From: Halopseudomonas pelagia CL-AP6
GTDB taxonomy: Bacteria > Pseudomonadota > Gammaproteobacteria > Pseudomonadales > Pseudomonadaceae
DNA: 64,000 nucleotides
Reading direction: 5' to 3'
NCBI RefSeq assembly: GCF_000410875.1
Contig: NZ_AROI01000010.1
Span: forward strand, 110,591 to 174,590
Shown: piece by piece, positions 1 through 9,013 of the stretch
How positions within the stretch are numbered: position 1 is the first letter of the stretch
How the letters are laid out: each line of letters opens with the position of its first letter
Position numbers and translations under genes: made by a program
Notes under the pieces: generated by a model
What the model saw: the letters and a program-made list of their open reading frames with translations, nothing else
The model's database searches: none
Told to the model about the DNA's origin: nothing

Positions 1-191
1 GCACGGGACTCAGCCAGATTTTGAATCTCGCGGATGGTTGACTCTTCAACGAGCGCCGATACTTCCACAGACACATACTGGTCATTTGCCCGAGAGGTAA
101 ACAGCCCATATATGACCAGGCTAGCAGATGAAACAAGCAAGCATAGACCTGCCGTTACACAAATACGTGCCTGCAATGACTTAAGCTTCAT
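1..191 (-). CDS. Methyl-accepting chemotaxis protein, N-terminal fragment
   Basis: Reading leftwards from an ATG at 189-191, 63 codons are open to the window edge. The peptide starts MKLKSLQARICVTAG, has one hydrophobic membrane segment at about residues 11-33, and then a polar region (TSRANDQYVSVEVS) that would enter the periplasm. A short basic N-terminus, one membrane anchor and the start of a periplasmic sensor is the layout of Pseudomonas methyl-accepting chemotaxis receptors. The sensor, HAMP and signalling domains lie outside the window, so the ligand cannot be guessed. Another membrane-anchored sensor, such as a kinase or cyclase, is possible. Confidence 0.6.
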   Translation of the reverse strand, partial: MKLKSLQARICVTAGLCLLVSSASLVIYGLFTSRANDQYVSVEVSALVEESTIREIQNLAESR

Positions 192-460
192 GATATGACA
201 TGCCCACTATTTTTTTGCCTACGTTAAATACGACGGCCCTTTGTGTCTTTAGAGCAATTAACGAATTACGATCAAATCAACAGCTTTCTAATAATTACCT
301 ATTCTTTTAAATGGCAGCTCAACTGCAGGAAAAAGGTAATAAACAGCGCTGCCAGGGCGGCAGGCAAAGCGGATTTATAGATCACCAACATCAGTCTTTT
401 ATGAGGCTCCTGTGATGGCGCAGCGATATTATCAGGAGCAAAATTTGGCGGACATAGTAC
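192..460. other. Intergenic region, no gene seen
   Basis: This AT-rich stretch lies upstream of the leftward chemoreceptor gene and probably carries its promoter. No convincing coding frame, RNA gene or repeat was recognised in it. Confidence 0.4.
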
Positions 461-610
461 TTAGTAACAACGCATTACCGCCTTTAGCATCACATCTCCT
501 CTAGGCGCATGTTCCGTCATCAGCTCCGCAACCCAGTCGATAAACACCCGCAGTTTGACGCTGATATGGCGGTTGGGCGGATAGGCCACATAGAGTGGCA
601 TCGGGGTAGC
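461..610 (-). pseudogene. C-terminal remnant of a LysR-family regulator
   Basis: About 50 codons match the end of LysR-type effector-binding domains: PMPLYVAYPPNRH followed by KLRVFIDWVAEL, the usual last strand and helix before the stop. Upstream in the same frame the sequence becomes unrelated and soon runs out, and no helix-turn-helix or remaining effector domain is present. It is therefore a 3' relic left by deletion or rearrangement. It sits beside an intact SnoaL-SDR/AraC cluster, so the lost regulator may once have controlled those genes. The family assignment of this short tail is good; its former target is unknown. Confidence 0.6.
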
Positions 611-711
611 TTGGCTGTATGGCTTTGATTTTGAGATCAAGATGATTGCCAAGATTCCAGAGGTTTCAGAGGGGTAACCCGCCCACATCCGATATCTGGG
701 ATCGAGTGACA

Positions 712-752
712 GACATCTCCGACCAGCTGCGCTCGTGTAAGTCGGAGATGTC
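712..752. terminator. 12-bp perfect inverted repeat, probable terminator
   Basis: GACATCTCCGAC at 712-723 pairs perfectly with GTCGGAGATGTC at 741-752 across a 17-nt loop. It begins 9 bp beyond the stop of the leftward SnoaL-like gene. No strong T-tract follows, so a factor-assisted terminator or mRNA-stabilising hairpin is as likely as a classic intrinsic terminator. Confidence 0.45.
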
Positions 753-760
753 CTGCCATA

Positions 761-1243
761 TCACTTCATCAGTTCTGTCAGTGCCCAGGTATCCAGAAAC
801 GCAGTGACCTGGGTGATCCTTCCATCCCTCATTACCAGGTGCCAGGCATAGCTATTGGCATAGCGCGCACCATCCATCGCCGTGGCAGCACCATCCCATA
901 GAACGACAACGCTGTTACCTTGCGCTATCAGGTGCCTCACCGTCGGTGTGATGGCTGTCTGCAGCCGGGCATGAATGGGCTCAACCGCGCCTTCGACCAA
1001 GGCCTGTTTGCTGTTGTAGGTGTCAGACACCGGACTAACGCCCGCTACCGTCCACTGCGCATCCTCAGCGAGCAAATCAAACACGCTGCCGCGGCCTTGC
1101 TGCCAGTTCTCAAAGGCTTGCTGCACCAGAGCAGTATTGGTGTCTTCAAGCGATTTATGGCTTTCCGCCTGCGCGGTAAAAGCCAGTAGCAACAAGACTG
1201 GCAGCAGGTATCTGACCTTGCTGAAATACGTTCTGAAGTTCAT
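761..1243 (-). CDS. Exported SnoaL-like / nuclear transport factor 2-fold protein
   Basis: This 160-residue protein starts with a clear signal peptide (basic MNFRTYFSKVR, a leucine-rich core, then FTAQA-ES as the cleavage site). The mature part has the SnoaL/NTF2-like pattern: an N-terminal helix (VQQAFENWQQG), then SVFDLLAEDAQWTVAG, and a C-terminal strand ending in TAFLDTW. Members are small cone-shaped barrels acting as isomerases, hydrolases or ligand binders, so the reaction cannot be fixed. GAGGAG lies a few bases before the ATG. The gene is 24 bp downstream of the SDR gene on the same strand, so the two are probably co-transcribed under the divergent AraC regulator. Confidence 0.75.
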   Translation of the reverse strand: MNFRTYFSKVRYLLPVLLLLAFTAQAESHKSLEDTNTALVQQAFENWQQGRGSVFDLLAEDAQWTVAGVSPVSDTYNSKQALVEGAVEPIHARLQTAITPTVRHLIAQGNSVVVLWDGAATAMDGARYANSYAWHLVMRDGRITQVTAFLDTWALTELMK

Positions 1244-1267
1244 ATCATTCTCCTCGGAATCAAATAT

Positions 1268-2005
1268 TCAATGGGCACTTGCGGTAGGCCGCACAATGAT
1301 CTCGCTGGTATCCACATCCTCGGGCTGCTCGACGGCAAAACGGATCGCACGGGCGATAGCGAAGGGGCTGACAGCAACCTGCCGGAACGCTTTCATCTCT
1401 TCACGCCCCTGCTCATCCGAAATGCTGTCGGCCAGTTCGGATTCGGTTACGCCAGGGCTGATAGTGGTCACCCGCAGCTTTGAGTTTTCCTGACGCAAAC
1501 CATCAGAAATAGCCCACACCGCATACTTGGTGGCGCAATACACCGCCGCCGTCGGCGACACCGCATGGGCTCCGATGGAAGCAATATTGATGATCTGCCC
1601 GTGATTTTGCGCCTGCATTGCCGGCAGCACGGCGGCAATCCCATACAACACACCCCGAATATTCACATCGATCATGCGCTCCCACTCATCCACCTTCAGT
1701 GCAGCCAGCGGAGACAGCGGCATAACACCCGCGTTGTTGATCAGCACATCGACACCGCCAAACTCGCCCAGCGCGTAGTCGATGAAGGCCTGCACCTGGT
1801 CACGCTGCGTTACATCCAGGCAGCAGGCTCTGGCGACGCCACCCGAGGCAGTGATGTCCGCCACCAGTTTCTCCAGCCGCTCGGTACGCCGCGCCCCAAG
1901 CACCACGCGCGCACCCTGCTCTGCCAACAACCACGCAGTCGCCTCGCCAATGCCGCTGCTGGCGCCAGTGATCAGGATGACCTTTCCATCGATGAGATTG
2001 CTCAT
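1268..2005 (-). CDS. SDR-family NAD(P)-dependent oxidoreductase
   Basis: A classical short-chain dehydrogenase of 245 residues. It has the N-terminal cofactor motif TGASSGIGEA, the NNAGV motif, a catalytic serine in INIASIGAHA and the active-site YCATK pair, followed by the SPGVTESEL segment. It should oxidise or reduce a small alcohol or carbonyl compound with NAD(P)(H) in the cytoplasm; the substrate cannot be read from the sequence. The ATG at 2003-2005 is chosen because AGGAG lies 8 nt upstream; a GTG three codons earlier overlaps that site. It precedes the SnoaL-like gene and diverges from the AraC regulator. Confidence 0.88.
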   Translation of the reverse strand: MSNLIDGKVILITGASSGIGEATAWLLAEQGARVVLGARRTERLEKLVADITASGGVARACCLDVTQRDQVQAFIDYALGEFGGVDVLINNAGVMPLSPLAALKVDEWERMIDVNIRGVLYGIAAVLPAMQAQNHGQIINIASIGAHAVSPTAAVYCATKYAVWAISDGLRQENSKLRVTTISPGVTESELADSISDEQGREEMKAFRQVAVSPFAIARAIRFAVEQPEDVDTSEIIVRPTASAH

Positions 2006-2184
2006 TACTTGCACTCCTGCCGGTTAAGAACGTGAATAATCACAACAGAAGACATGCTAGGGAGCGCAGCGCCAGGTGCTAAGCCCTGTTCGTATTCGAG
2101 TCTTGCCTATTTGTATCAACGGGCCTGCATAACGCCGGAATATGTGCTGATATATAGCCTGGTTGTCTAATCGGGAGTGGTCAG

Positions 2185-3162
2185 GTGAACAGTGTTTCTT
2201 TGCCGCGGGCGCGCATGATCGAGTTGGTGAAACGTCTGGCGCCGGCTGAAGGCTATACCCAGTCGATGCTCGATGGCGTCACCTTCATGCGCTCCAATCG
2301 CTCAATCCCGGTGACGCCGGCGCTGTATGAGCCAAGTATTGTGATCGTGCTGCAAGGTAAAAAGCGCGGCTTTCATGGCGGCCACAGATACCTATACGAC
2401 GCAGGGCACTATCTGGTGCTATCTGTGCCTCTGCCCTTTGTTACCGAAACCGAGGCCAGCGAGGCAGAACCGATGCTTGGCCTAGCCTTGCGCATAAACC
2501 AGACACTGACCGCGCAATTGGCCATGGACGTAGATGAAACCCTGTCTCAACCCCCGATCAAACCGGCCACCCTCTATGCAACACCCCTGGATGACAAGCT
2601 GGAAGACGCCACGCTCAGGCTGCTCGAGGCGCTCAGCTCACCGCTGGAAGCAGCAGTGCTGGCACCCTCGATCTTTCGGGAAATCACCTACCGCGTACTC
2701 ATCAGTGAACAGGGTGGCGGTTTGCGCGCAGCGCTGCTGCAAAGTGGCAACTTTGGCCGTATCGCCAAAGTGCTGAGAAGCATTCATACCCAGTATGAGC
2801 ACAGCCTGAATGTCGGCGCCCTGGCCAAGGAAGCCAACATGAGCATTCCTACCTTCCACATCCACTTCAAAGCGGTGACTAACACCTCGCCGCTGCAATA
2901 CATCAAGGCCATCCGACTGCACCAGGCACGCCTGCTGATGATCCGCGAAGGCTCCAGTGCCGCCACGGCCTCGCATCGGGTGGGCTACGAAAGCGCCTCG
3001 CAGTTCAGCCGCGAGTTCAAGCGTCTGTTTGGCCGCAGCCCTGTAGAGGAGGCGCGGTATTTGAAGCAGGTGTTGGCAATTGCAGGGCCAGTGAATGAAA
3101 TAGCAGCCGAGCAGCTTTCCTGCGCCAGGAATAGGGTGCATCCTCTAAACCATCAGCAATAA
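2185..3162 (+). CDS. AraC-family transcriptional regulator
   Basis: This 325-residue protein has an N-terminal AraC_N-type effector domain (about residues 20-185, with ALYEPSIVIVLQGKKRG and YLVLSVPLPF). A double helix-turn-helix AraC domain follows at about 200-300: EANMSIPTFHIHFKAV, then SPLQYIKAIRLHQARLLM and VGYESASQFSREFKRLFG. The start is a GTG. It diverges from the SDR/SnoaL pair across about 180 bp, the usual arrangement for an AraC_N regulator controlling an adjacent oxidoreductase, so activation of that pair is inferred. The inducer is unknown. Confidence 0.88.
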   Translation: MNSVSLPRARMIELVKRLAPAEGYTQSMLDGVTFMRSNRSIPVTPALYEPSIVIVLQGKKRGFHGGHRYLYDAGHYLVLSVPLPFVTETEASEAEPMLGLALRINQTLTAQLAMDVDETLSQPPIKPATLYATPLDDKLEDATLRLLEALSSPLEAAVLAPSIFREITYRVLISEQGGGLRAALLQSGNFGRIAKVLRSIHTQYEHSLNVGALAKEANMSIPTFHIHFKAVTNTSPLQYIKAIRLHQARLLMIREGSSAATASHRVGYESASQFSREFKRLFGRSPVEEARYLKQVLAIAGPVNEIAAEQLSCARNRVHPLNHQQ

Positions 3163-3240
3163 AATCCGCATATTGGCGCTCATAAATTAATATTAATATT
3201 ATTTTTTATGCAGTTACACAATCAATATCAACCCATTTAG

Positions 3241-3996
3241 ATGCGCATTGAAATCTGCAGAAACGGACAGTTGGCTCCAACAAAACGCATAGTTAAGGTT
3301 CAAAGGAGCTCATCGCCCGCCAAAGGCCCTGCAACCAAGAGGCAAAACACATTGCAGAAGAAACCTGTGGTACATCTGCCCAGAAAGCGCGCGAGCCAGG
3401 ACCGGGCCAAGTTCACGGTGCAGGTTATTTATGATGGCTTTGTGCAGATCTGGCGCAGGCAGGGGCCCAGTGCGGTGAACACCCGGGCGATCGCCGAGGA
3501 GACTGGCTTCGCCGTTGGCACCATCTACGAGTACTTCCCCAATGCCACAGCGCTGCTCTCGGGCTACGTGCGGCACTGTATCGAATGGGAGATGGACAGA
3601 CTCAGGGCCAGGGACCAACTGCTCTGTCAGGCGCCCTGGACAGAGCGCTTGTTTGAGCTGGTGCGGATAACGGCGGGGGCCGACCCAGAGGCGCCTTACC
3701 TGGACCGCAGCATGCTCCTGCAGGAAGGCCAGATAGCGCTCGACACCCACCACCGCCGCGCCTTTGAAAAGCTCTCTGACACCTGGGTCGAGATCATCGC
3801 CGGCTGGCCAGATCTGACCAACCCGCCAACACCCGACAGCATCCGCAACCTGTTCACCCTGGTATGGGGTGCCCGGCGCTATCGGCTGCTGGCCCAGATC
3901 GAGAGTCAAGAGCTAGGCGACTGGCTCGACTCCACCTATGCCATGTGCCTGAGCCAGCTCGGGGCAAACGCCGCTCAGGGCAACACCACAATATGA
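3241..3996 (+). CDS. TetR-family transcriptional regulator
   Basis: A basic, disordered N-terminal tail of about 55 residues leads into a TetR helix-turn-helix: AKFTVQVIYDGF, GPSAVNTRAIAEETGF and VGTIYEYFPNATAL. An all-helical ligand-binding half follows. The ATG at 3241 has no good ribosome site, so the true start may lie further in. Its 3' end overlaps the convergent DUF2855 gene by 22 bp. The ligand is unknown; autoregulation or control of the DUF2855 gene is only a guess from proximity. Confidence 0.8.
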   Translation: MRIEICRNGQLAPTKRIVKVQRSSSPAKGPATKRQNTLQKKPVVHLPRKRASQDRAKFTVQVIYDGFVQIWRRQGPSAVNTRAIAEETGFAVGTIYEYFPNATALLSGYVRHCIEWEMDRLRARDQLLCQAPWTERLFELVRITAGADPEAPYLDRSMLLQEGQIALDTHHRRAFEKLSDTWVEIIAGWPDLTNPPTPDSIRNLFTLVWGARRYRLLAQIESQELGDWLDSTYAMCLSQLGANAAQGNTTI

Positions 3997-5096
3997 CCCT
4001 CGTCCGGCGCAACCTGGTTGTGGCATAACTGCGCCACCACCTGCGCCGCCTGCTCAAAACCCTCGCTGAAGCACAACTTGATCCAGGGCGCCTGCGGGTT
4101 GCTCAACGCCTGAATAAACTCAGCCTGTTTGGCATCCATGGCGCCCAGCACAGCAGGCCCGCCCAGCTCCTGAACACGCTTGCGGTAGTGCGGCGCGGCA
4201 AAGAAGAAATGCGTCTTGCGCTCGGCATCGCCAATGCTGTCGAAATTGAATTCCAGATTGGATGCCGACCCCGCATAGCAGTCGTGCACCAGGTTGTCGC
4301 CAAAGTGCTGGTGAATACGCTCGCGCAAGGGATTATCACCAGAGAAGTCGATATACAGGGTCGGGATATCGGCATCGATAGAAGCCAGCTCATCATAGGT
4401 AACCACAGACTGATAACACTCCAGACGGTGCACAAAGCCCCGGTTTCTAGCTGAGGTCAGGCCGATGATGCGGGCATCGCTGGTGCCCTCGATGCAGAAT
4501 GCCGAGCCGAAGGCGGTCTTGCTCGACGCGCTGGAAATCACGATCTGCCGAGCACCGAAAAAGTCATTGACGATCAGGTAATCGGCCAGCATGTACGAGG
4601 TCAGAAACAGCGGGCGCAGCAGGGTCCGGTAATCGCTTTCCGCGGTAGTGGCATCCTTACCGGCGTAATTGGTGTAGTAATTGTAGGCGGCCGGCAAACT
4701 CTGGCGGTGGCTTGATACCTCGACAAAGCCACCAGCACTGACCTTGTCCGCAAGCACTTTAAGATGCGTGGCCATGGGGTAGTAGCCAAAGTACTGCTCG
4801 CCCACCTCAATGCCTGGGGCAACAGACGCGACCACGCGGCCAATCCCCCACACTGGCATATGGCCCCAGTCGTCCTGGCCGGTCGGGAAAAAGTTCCAAT
4901 AGCCCATGGCATCGCCAAAGGCCGCATAGGTGATGTTGTTGGTTGTCAGGCCAAAGCGTTCCAGCTGAATGATGGCCTCGCCCTCCCGCAGTCTCACCTC
5001 GATCTGACAGTCCTCGATTCGGCTTTCATGCAGTTGATCCTTGCGCGAGAGCAAGCGACGGATGGTCAGTGGTGCGGATGAAATCTGAGCAGTCAT
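3975..5096 (-). CDS. DUF2855 family protein
   Basis: A 373-residue cytoplasmic protein matching the DUF2855 family from its characteristic opening (LLSRKDQLHES, then RFGLTTNNITYAAFGD, GYWNFFP and WGHMPVWGIG). The layout resembles medium-chain dehydrogenase/reductase proteins without an obvious catalytic zinc site: an N-terminal barrel-like half and a nucleotide-binding-like half containing ISSASSKTAFG. A quinone reductase-like activity is often supposed but not shown. AAGGGA lies before the ATG. It ends inside the TetR gene on the opposite strand. No operon partner is visible. Confidence 0.75.
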   Translation of the reverse strand: MTAQISSAPLTIRRLLSRKDQLHESRIEDCQIEVRLREGEAIIQLERFGLTTNNITYAAFGDAMGYWNFFPTGQDDWGHMPVWGIGRVVASVAPGIEVGEQYFGYYPMATHLKVLADKVSAGGFVEVSSHRQSLPAAYNYYTNYAGKDATTAESDYRTLLRPLFLTSYMLADYLIVNDFFGARQIVISSASSKTAFGSAFCIEGTSDARIIGLTSARNRGFVHRLECYQSVVTYDELASIDADIPTLYIDFSGDNPLRERIHQHFGDNLVHDCYAGSASNLEFNFDSIGDAERKTHFFFAAPHYRKRVQELGGPAVLGAMDAKQAEFIQALSNPQAPWIKLCFSEGFEQAAQVVAQLCHNQVAPDEGHIVVLP

Positions 5097-5433
5097 GGTA
5101 GTGAGTTCCCTTGAACAGTGGACAAGGGTTCATGCTAGCAAGGCAAGCAGTCGGGGGTGTTCAGGTTGCTGGAGCCTTGTATGGCGGCGCTTTACGCCCG
5201 TTTCCAGGGTACGCGAAGGGGCAATGTTCAGGTTTGGCTGACGCTGTTCTCGCCTCAGTGAACCACGCCGCCGCACTACATCAAACCTGCGCAAGCGCTG
5301 TTTGCCGCTTATCAGGCCGATCTCTCAAAGCCGTATACCTGGTCTAGCGTGATAGAGTGCAAACAAGCGTTCGGCTAGCAAGATAGCTGGCCAAAGCCCG
5401 TTGAAATCACCCGAACTTTAGAGGCATGCAGCA
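5097..5433. other. Intergenic region between DUF2855 gene and ilvD
   Basis: About 340 bp between divergent genes should contain both promoters. A short frame near 5270-5370 reads PHYIKPAQALFAAYQ and may be a decayed gene end, but stops precede it and no family was recognised. Nothing else is supported here. Confidence 0.35.
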
Positions 5434-7128
5434 ATGACTGACGACAACACCCCCGCCAAGCCTTCACGCACACATTCCAGCCAGGTGGTGGACGGCGTCG
5501 AGCGCGCCGCCAGCCGCGCCATGCTGCATGCGGCTGGCTTCAGTGGTGATGACTTCCGCAAGCCTCAAGTTGGCGTGGCCTCCACCTGGAGCATGGTTAC
5601 GCCCTGCAACATGCACATCAATGCCCTGGCCGAGACGGTCAATGCCAGCGTCAATGCAGCTGGCGGCAAAGGCGTGATCTACAACACCATCACCATCTCC
5701 GATGGCATTTCCATGGGCACCGAAGGCATGAAGTACTCGCTGGTATCGCGCGAGATCATTGCCGACTCCATCGAAGCGGTCTCCGGCTGCATGGGCCACG
5801 ACGGCATTATTGCCATCGGCGGCTGCGACAAGAACATGCCCGGCTGCATCATGGGCCTGGCGCGGCTGAACCGGCCGGCCATCTTTATTTACGGCGGCAC
5901 CGTGCGCCCGGGCAAGAACCACACCGACATCATTTCCGTATTCGAGGCTGTGGGTGGCCATGCCAAGGGTACGGTATCCGATATCGAGCTTAAGCAGATC
6001 GAGGAAACGGCGATTCCGGGTGCGGGCTCCTGCGGCGGCATGTACACCGCCAACACCATGGCTTCGGCCATTGAAGCCATGGGTATGAGCCTGCCTGGCA
6101 GCTCGGCCCAGAACGCGGTATCCGCAGACAAGACCCAGGACTGTGAACGCGCCGGCCAAGCCATTCTCGAACTGCTGCGCCGGGACATCAAACCCAGCGA
6201 CATCATGACCCGCGAAGCCTTCGAGAACGCCATTACCCTGGTTATCGCCCTAGGCGGCTCAACCAATGCCGTGCTGCATCTGATCGCCATGGCCTCGACT
6301 ATCGGCGTGCGGATTACCCTGGACGACTTCACCCGCATCGGCCAGAAAGTACCGGTACTGGCCGACCTGCGCCCCAGTGGTCAATATCTGATGTCCGAGC
6401 TGATCCAGATTGGCGGTATTCAGCCACTGATGAAGATGCTGCTGGAGCGCGGCCTGCTGCACGGTGACTGCCTGACCGTCACCGGCCAGACGCTGGCCGA
6501 CAACCTGGCCAAGGTGCAGCCCTACCCGCAAGGGCAGGACATCATTCGCGGCTTCGATAACCCGATCAAGCGCAACAGCCATCTGGTCGTTCTCAAGGGC
6601 AACCTGGCCCCAGACGGCGCCGTCGCCAAGATCACCGGCAAGGAAGGTTTGCAGTTCACCGGCAAGGCCCGGGTATTTCACTCCGAAGAAGAAGCCATGA
6701 CCGCCATACTCGCTGGCACTATAGTCGCCGGTGATGTGCTGGTTATCCGCTATGAAGGCCCCAAAGGCGGCCCCGGCATGCGCGAAATGCTTAGCCCCAC
6801 CTCAGCCATCATGGGCCAGGAACTGGGTGACAAGGTGGCGCTGATTACCGACGGCCGGTTCTCCGGCGGCAGCCACGGCTTTGTGGTTGGCCATGTCACA
6901 CCAGAAGCCCAGGCCGGCGGCCCAATAGCCATTGTGCAGGACGGTGACGAGATCACCATCGACGCGGAAGCCCGGCAAATCGTCCTCAACCTGACTGACG
7001 AAGAAATCGCCCGGCGCCTGAGCAGCTGGCAACAACCCGCACCGCGCTATACCCGCGGCGTGCTCGCGAAATACGCCAAAACAGTCGCCTCGGCCTCGGA
7101 AGGTGCAGTGACCGATACGAATCTGTAG
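5434..7128 (+). CDS. ilvD: Dihydroxy-acid dehydratase
   Basis: IlvD removes water from 2,3-dihydroxy-isovalerate and 2,3-dihydroxy-3-methylvalerate, the third common step of valine and isoleucine synthesis in the cytoplasm. The 564-residue protein has the expected iron-sulfur cysteines in TPCNMH (Cys58), [10 protein letters not shown] (Cys131, Cys138) and [10 protein letters not shown] (Cys200). It also has the C-terminal GRFSGGSHG and [11 protein letters not shown] signatures. Its length (about 560) matches the shorter IlvD class. It stands alone, with no other ilv genes nearby. Sugar-acid dehydratases share the fold, but the motifs here favour IlvD. Confidence 0.93.
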   Translation: MTDDNTPAKPSRTHSSQVVDGVERAASRAMLHAAGFSGDDFRKPQVGVASTWSMVTPCNMHINALAETVNASVNAAGGKGVIYNTITISDGISMGTEGMKYSLVSREIIADSIEAVSGCMGHDGIIAIGGCDKNMPGCIMGLARLNRPAIFIYGGTVRPGKNHTDIISVFEAVGGHAKGTVSDIELKQIEETAIPGAGSCGGMYTANTMASAIEAMGMSLPGSSAQNAVSADKTQDCERAGQAILELLRRDIKPSDIMTREAFENAITLVIALGGSTNAVLHLIAMASTIGVRITLDDFTRIGQKVPVLADLRPSGQYLMSELIQIGGIQPLMKMLLERGLLHGDCLTVTGQTLADNLAKVQPYPQGQDIIRGFDNPIKRNSHLVVLKGNLAPDGAVAKITGKEGLQFTGKARVFHSEEEAMTAILAGTIVAGDVLVIRYEGPKGGPGMREMLSPTSAIMGQELGDKVALITDGRFSGGSHGFVVGHVTPEAQAGGPIAIVQDGDEITIDAEARQIVLNLTDEEIARRLSSWQQPAPRYTRGVLAKYAKTVASASEGAVTDTNL

Positions 7129-7246
7129 GAACTGTAGAGCCTCTGCCCAGCCGAAACGCTCTTAAGGGTCGGGTAGTGGCGCTGCTTTTTGAAGCTTATC
7201 GAACCAAAGAGTTAATGCTGCCGGCGAATCTTTGAGGCTCGCTGCA

Positions 7247-8356
7247 CTATCCCTGGTAGCCGTCAAAGTCATTACCGTCCTGGCTCATCAACGTGACCAG
7301 CCTGGGGTGAACAAAAAGTTTTTCCTTGCTCGCCGACTTTTCTGTTAACACCCCTATTTCGCAAAGCTGCTTTAAATAAACGGAGGCGGTTTGGCGCTTG
7401 GCAATGTCACGTTCAACCAGATCGCTGATGCGGATGTAGGGCTGTTCAAAGATGAGCTGGATCAGTTCATAGCTATAAATTTTGGGCAGCTGCGTGCGCA
7501 CGTGCTCGGAGGTATGCTCTATGAGTCGTCTAATCGCTTCGATTTTGGCACAAGTCCAGTTGGACGTGACCTCCACGCCCCGCAGCATAAACAGAATCCA
7601 CGCCTGCCAATCCTGCTCGCGGGTAACCTGGGTGAGGAGCCGGTAATAGTCCTGTTTATGCTGAAGGAGATAACGGCTCAGATACAGAATGGGCAGAGTG
7701 AGGAGCTTCTCCTCAATCAGGTAGAGCACGTTAAGAATGCGGCCTGTGCGACCATTGCCGTCGAAATACGGGTGTATTGCTTCAAACTGGTAATGACTAA
7801 TCGCCATTTTAATCAGTGGGTCTATATCGTCTTCGGCATAGAGAAACTGCTCCCAATTACCCAATAGATCCCGAATAGCGCCCTTGCCTACCGGCGGCGT
7901 ATATACCACTTCTCCTGTATCCTGATTACCGATAACGGTGCCTGGGATTTTACGAATATCCATCTCCTGAGCCTTTAGAGTGCTGCAAATCTCTGTGGCC
8001 GTGGTGATGCATAGCGGTCGGCGATTGAGTTGTTTGAAACCTTCATAAAGGGCCGTGCGGTAGCTCAGAGCCTCCCTGGTCGCGGCGTCGGCCGCGCTGT
8101 CCTCCTTAGCGAACTGGAAAAGCCTATCCATGGTAGTGACGATATTTTCAATTTCAGAACTGTCTTTGGCTTCTAACAGCGGCACCAAATTGATCAGCAG
8201 CGTTTGATTGGGCAACAGTTGACCTGCCTGCTTGAGCTCTGCCAGTGCGGCACGCGCATTAATACAGGCTTTTAGAATGGACACCGTTTCAATCTGCTGG
8301 CGCTCAGGCGGTAAAAGCGGAAGCGCGTTATAAGGCTGATCGGCTCGCCAAGACAT
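7247..8356 (-). CDS. Fic family protein (AMP transferase), winged-helix C-terminus
   Basis: Fic enzymes transfer AMP (or related groups) from ATP to hydroxyl side chains of proteins. The active-site loop is complete: IHPYFDGNGRTGR. The N-terminal part carries SSEIEN, which fits the (S/T)xxxE(G/N) autoinhibitory helix, so the protein should be self-repressed. The last ~90 residues look like a winged helix (FEQPYIRISDLVERDIAKRQTASVYLKQL), suggesting DNA binding and autoregulation. The ATG at 8354-8356 is preferred because a GTG nine codons upstream lies inside a repeated operator-like element. The gene marks the left edge of the defence-like island. The target protein is unknown. Confidence 0.88.
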   Translation of the reverse strand: MSWRADQPYNALPLLPPERQQIETVSILKACINARAALAELKQAGQLLPNQTLLINLVPLLEAKDSSEIENIVTTMDRLFQFAKEDSAADAATREALSYRTALYEGFKQLNRRPLCITTATEICSTLKAQEMDIRKIPGTVIGNQDTGEVVYTPPVGKGAIRDLLGNWEQFLYAEDDIDPLIKMAISHYQFEAIHPYFDGNGRTGRILNVLYLIEEKLLTLPILYLSRYLLQHKQDYYRLLTQVTREQDWQAWILFMLRGVEVTSNWTCAKIEAIRRLIEHTSEHVRTQLPKIYSYELIQLIFEQPYIRISDLVERDIAKRQTASVYLKQLCEIGVLTEKSASKEKLFVHPRLVTLMSQDGNDFDGYQG

Positions 8357-8374
8357 GTTTAATTCGCCTGAGGT

Positions 8375-8443
8375 TTTCGACACGTTTCAATTAGCTGCCA
8401 GTTTATGTCGATGGTTTCGACACAACAAGTTTATGTGTCGAAA
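8375..8443. promoter_or_regulatory. Triple TTTCGACAC element upstream of fic
   Basis: TTTCGACAC occurs at 8375-8383 and 8415-8423, and its exact complement GTGTCGAAA at 8435-8443, so the last two form an inverted pair with an 11-nt gap. Further TGTCGA (8406-8411) and ATCGACAT (8456-8463) half-sites lie in the same stretch. All sit just upstream of the Fic start, where autoregulatory operators of Fic and toxin-type genes are expected. The Fic protein's own winged helix is the simplest candidate binder. Confidence 0.5.
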
Positions 8444-8535
8444 TACAGGCAAAATATCGACATGAGAAACTCCGTACAAAAAATGAGCGGATCAGCAGAG
8501 TCAGCGGCTTATCAACGCCATAGCACAGAGACGCG

Positions 8536-8584
8536 AGGGTCTTGCTTTTTGCTCGTTTCACTCACAGGTAAAAGACAAGACCCT
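8536..8584. repeat. 9-bp inverted repeat in lipoprotein leader
   Basis: AGGGTCTTG (8536-8544) pairs with CAAGACCCT (8576-8584) around a 31-nt loop, about 95 bp before the lipoprotein start. It could be an operator or a leader hairpin; no function can be assigned. Confidence 0.25.
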
Positions 8585-8677
8585 GATTTTCTCTCGTATT
8601 GCCCCGCGCGAGCATCTGACATAACCTCGCTGGCGGACAGGCAATGCATTGCAACACAACCAACATCAGGGATCAGA

Positions 8678-9013
8678 ATGAAAAAAGCCATTTACGGAGC
8701 GCTCCTGCTGGGCTCAACCCTACTGCTCAGCGCTTGCTCAAGCGGGCCGTCGGAAAAGGACGTCAAAGCGCTGCTGGAAGCGCAAATGGAGCAGATGTCC
8801 GCCATGTTGGGTGATCTCGGCGGCGAGAGCATGTCCGGCATGCTGAAAGTCGAGATCCACGACGTCACCCTCCATGGCTGCGAAGAAGAACGCACGGATG
8901 TCTACCGCTGCGATGTAGAAGTGGATGCGACAGCACCGCTCGTCGGCCGCTCGGTACAACGCTCGGAAATGTTAATGGCTAAAGCCAAGGACGGCTGGAT
9001 ACAGGCGCAGTAA
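8678..9013 (+). CDS. Small lipoprotein of unknown function
   Basis: A 111-residue protein beginning MKKAIYGALLLGSTLLLSAC: a lipoprotein signal with lipobox LSAC, so the cysteine at residue 20 should be lipidated and the protein anchored to a membrane. The mature part is acidic (EKDVKALLEAQMEQMSAMLG), with two later cysteines (GCEEERTDVYRC) that could form a disulfide, and a C-terminus like the small beta-domain seen in many short lipoproteins. The frame stays open upstream, but this ATG follows a purine-rich site and gives a perfect signal peptide. No neighbour suggests a role. Confidence 0.75.
   Translation: MKKAIYGALLLGSTLLLSACSSGPSEKDVKALLEAQMEQMSAMLGDLGGESMSGMLKVEIHDVTLHGCEEERTDVYRCDVEVDATAPLVGRSVQRSEMLMAKAKDGWIQAQ

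Noticed and set aside
5270..5370. Short frame (PHYIKPAQALFAAYQ...) between the DUF2855 gene and ilvD, possible decayed gene end
   Set aside because: Stops precede it at once, no start or ribosome site, and no family was recognised.
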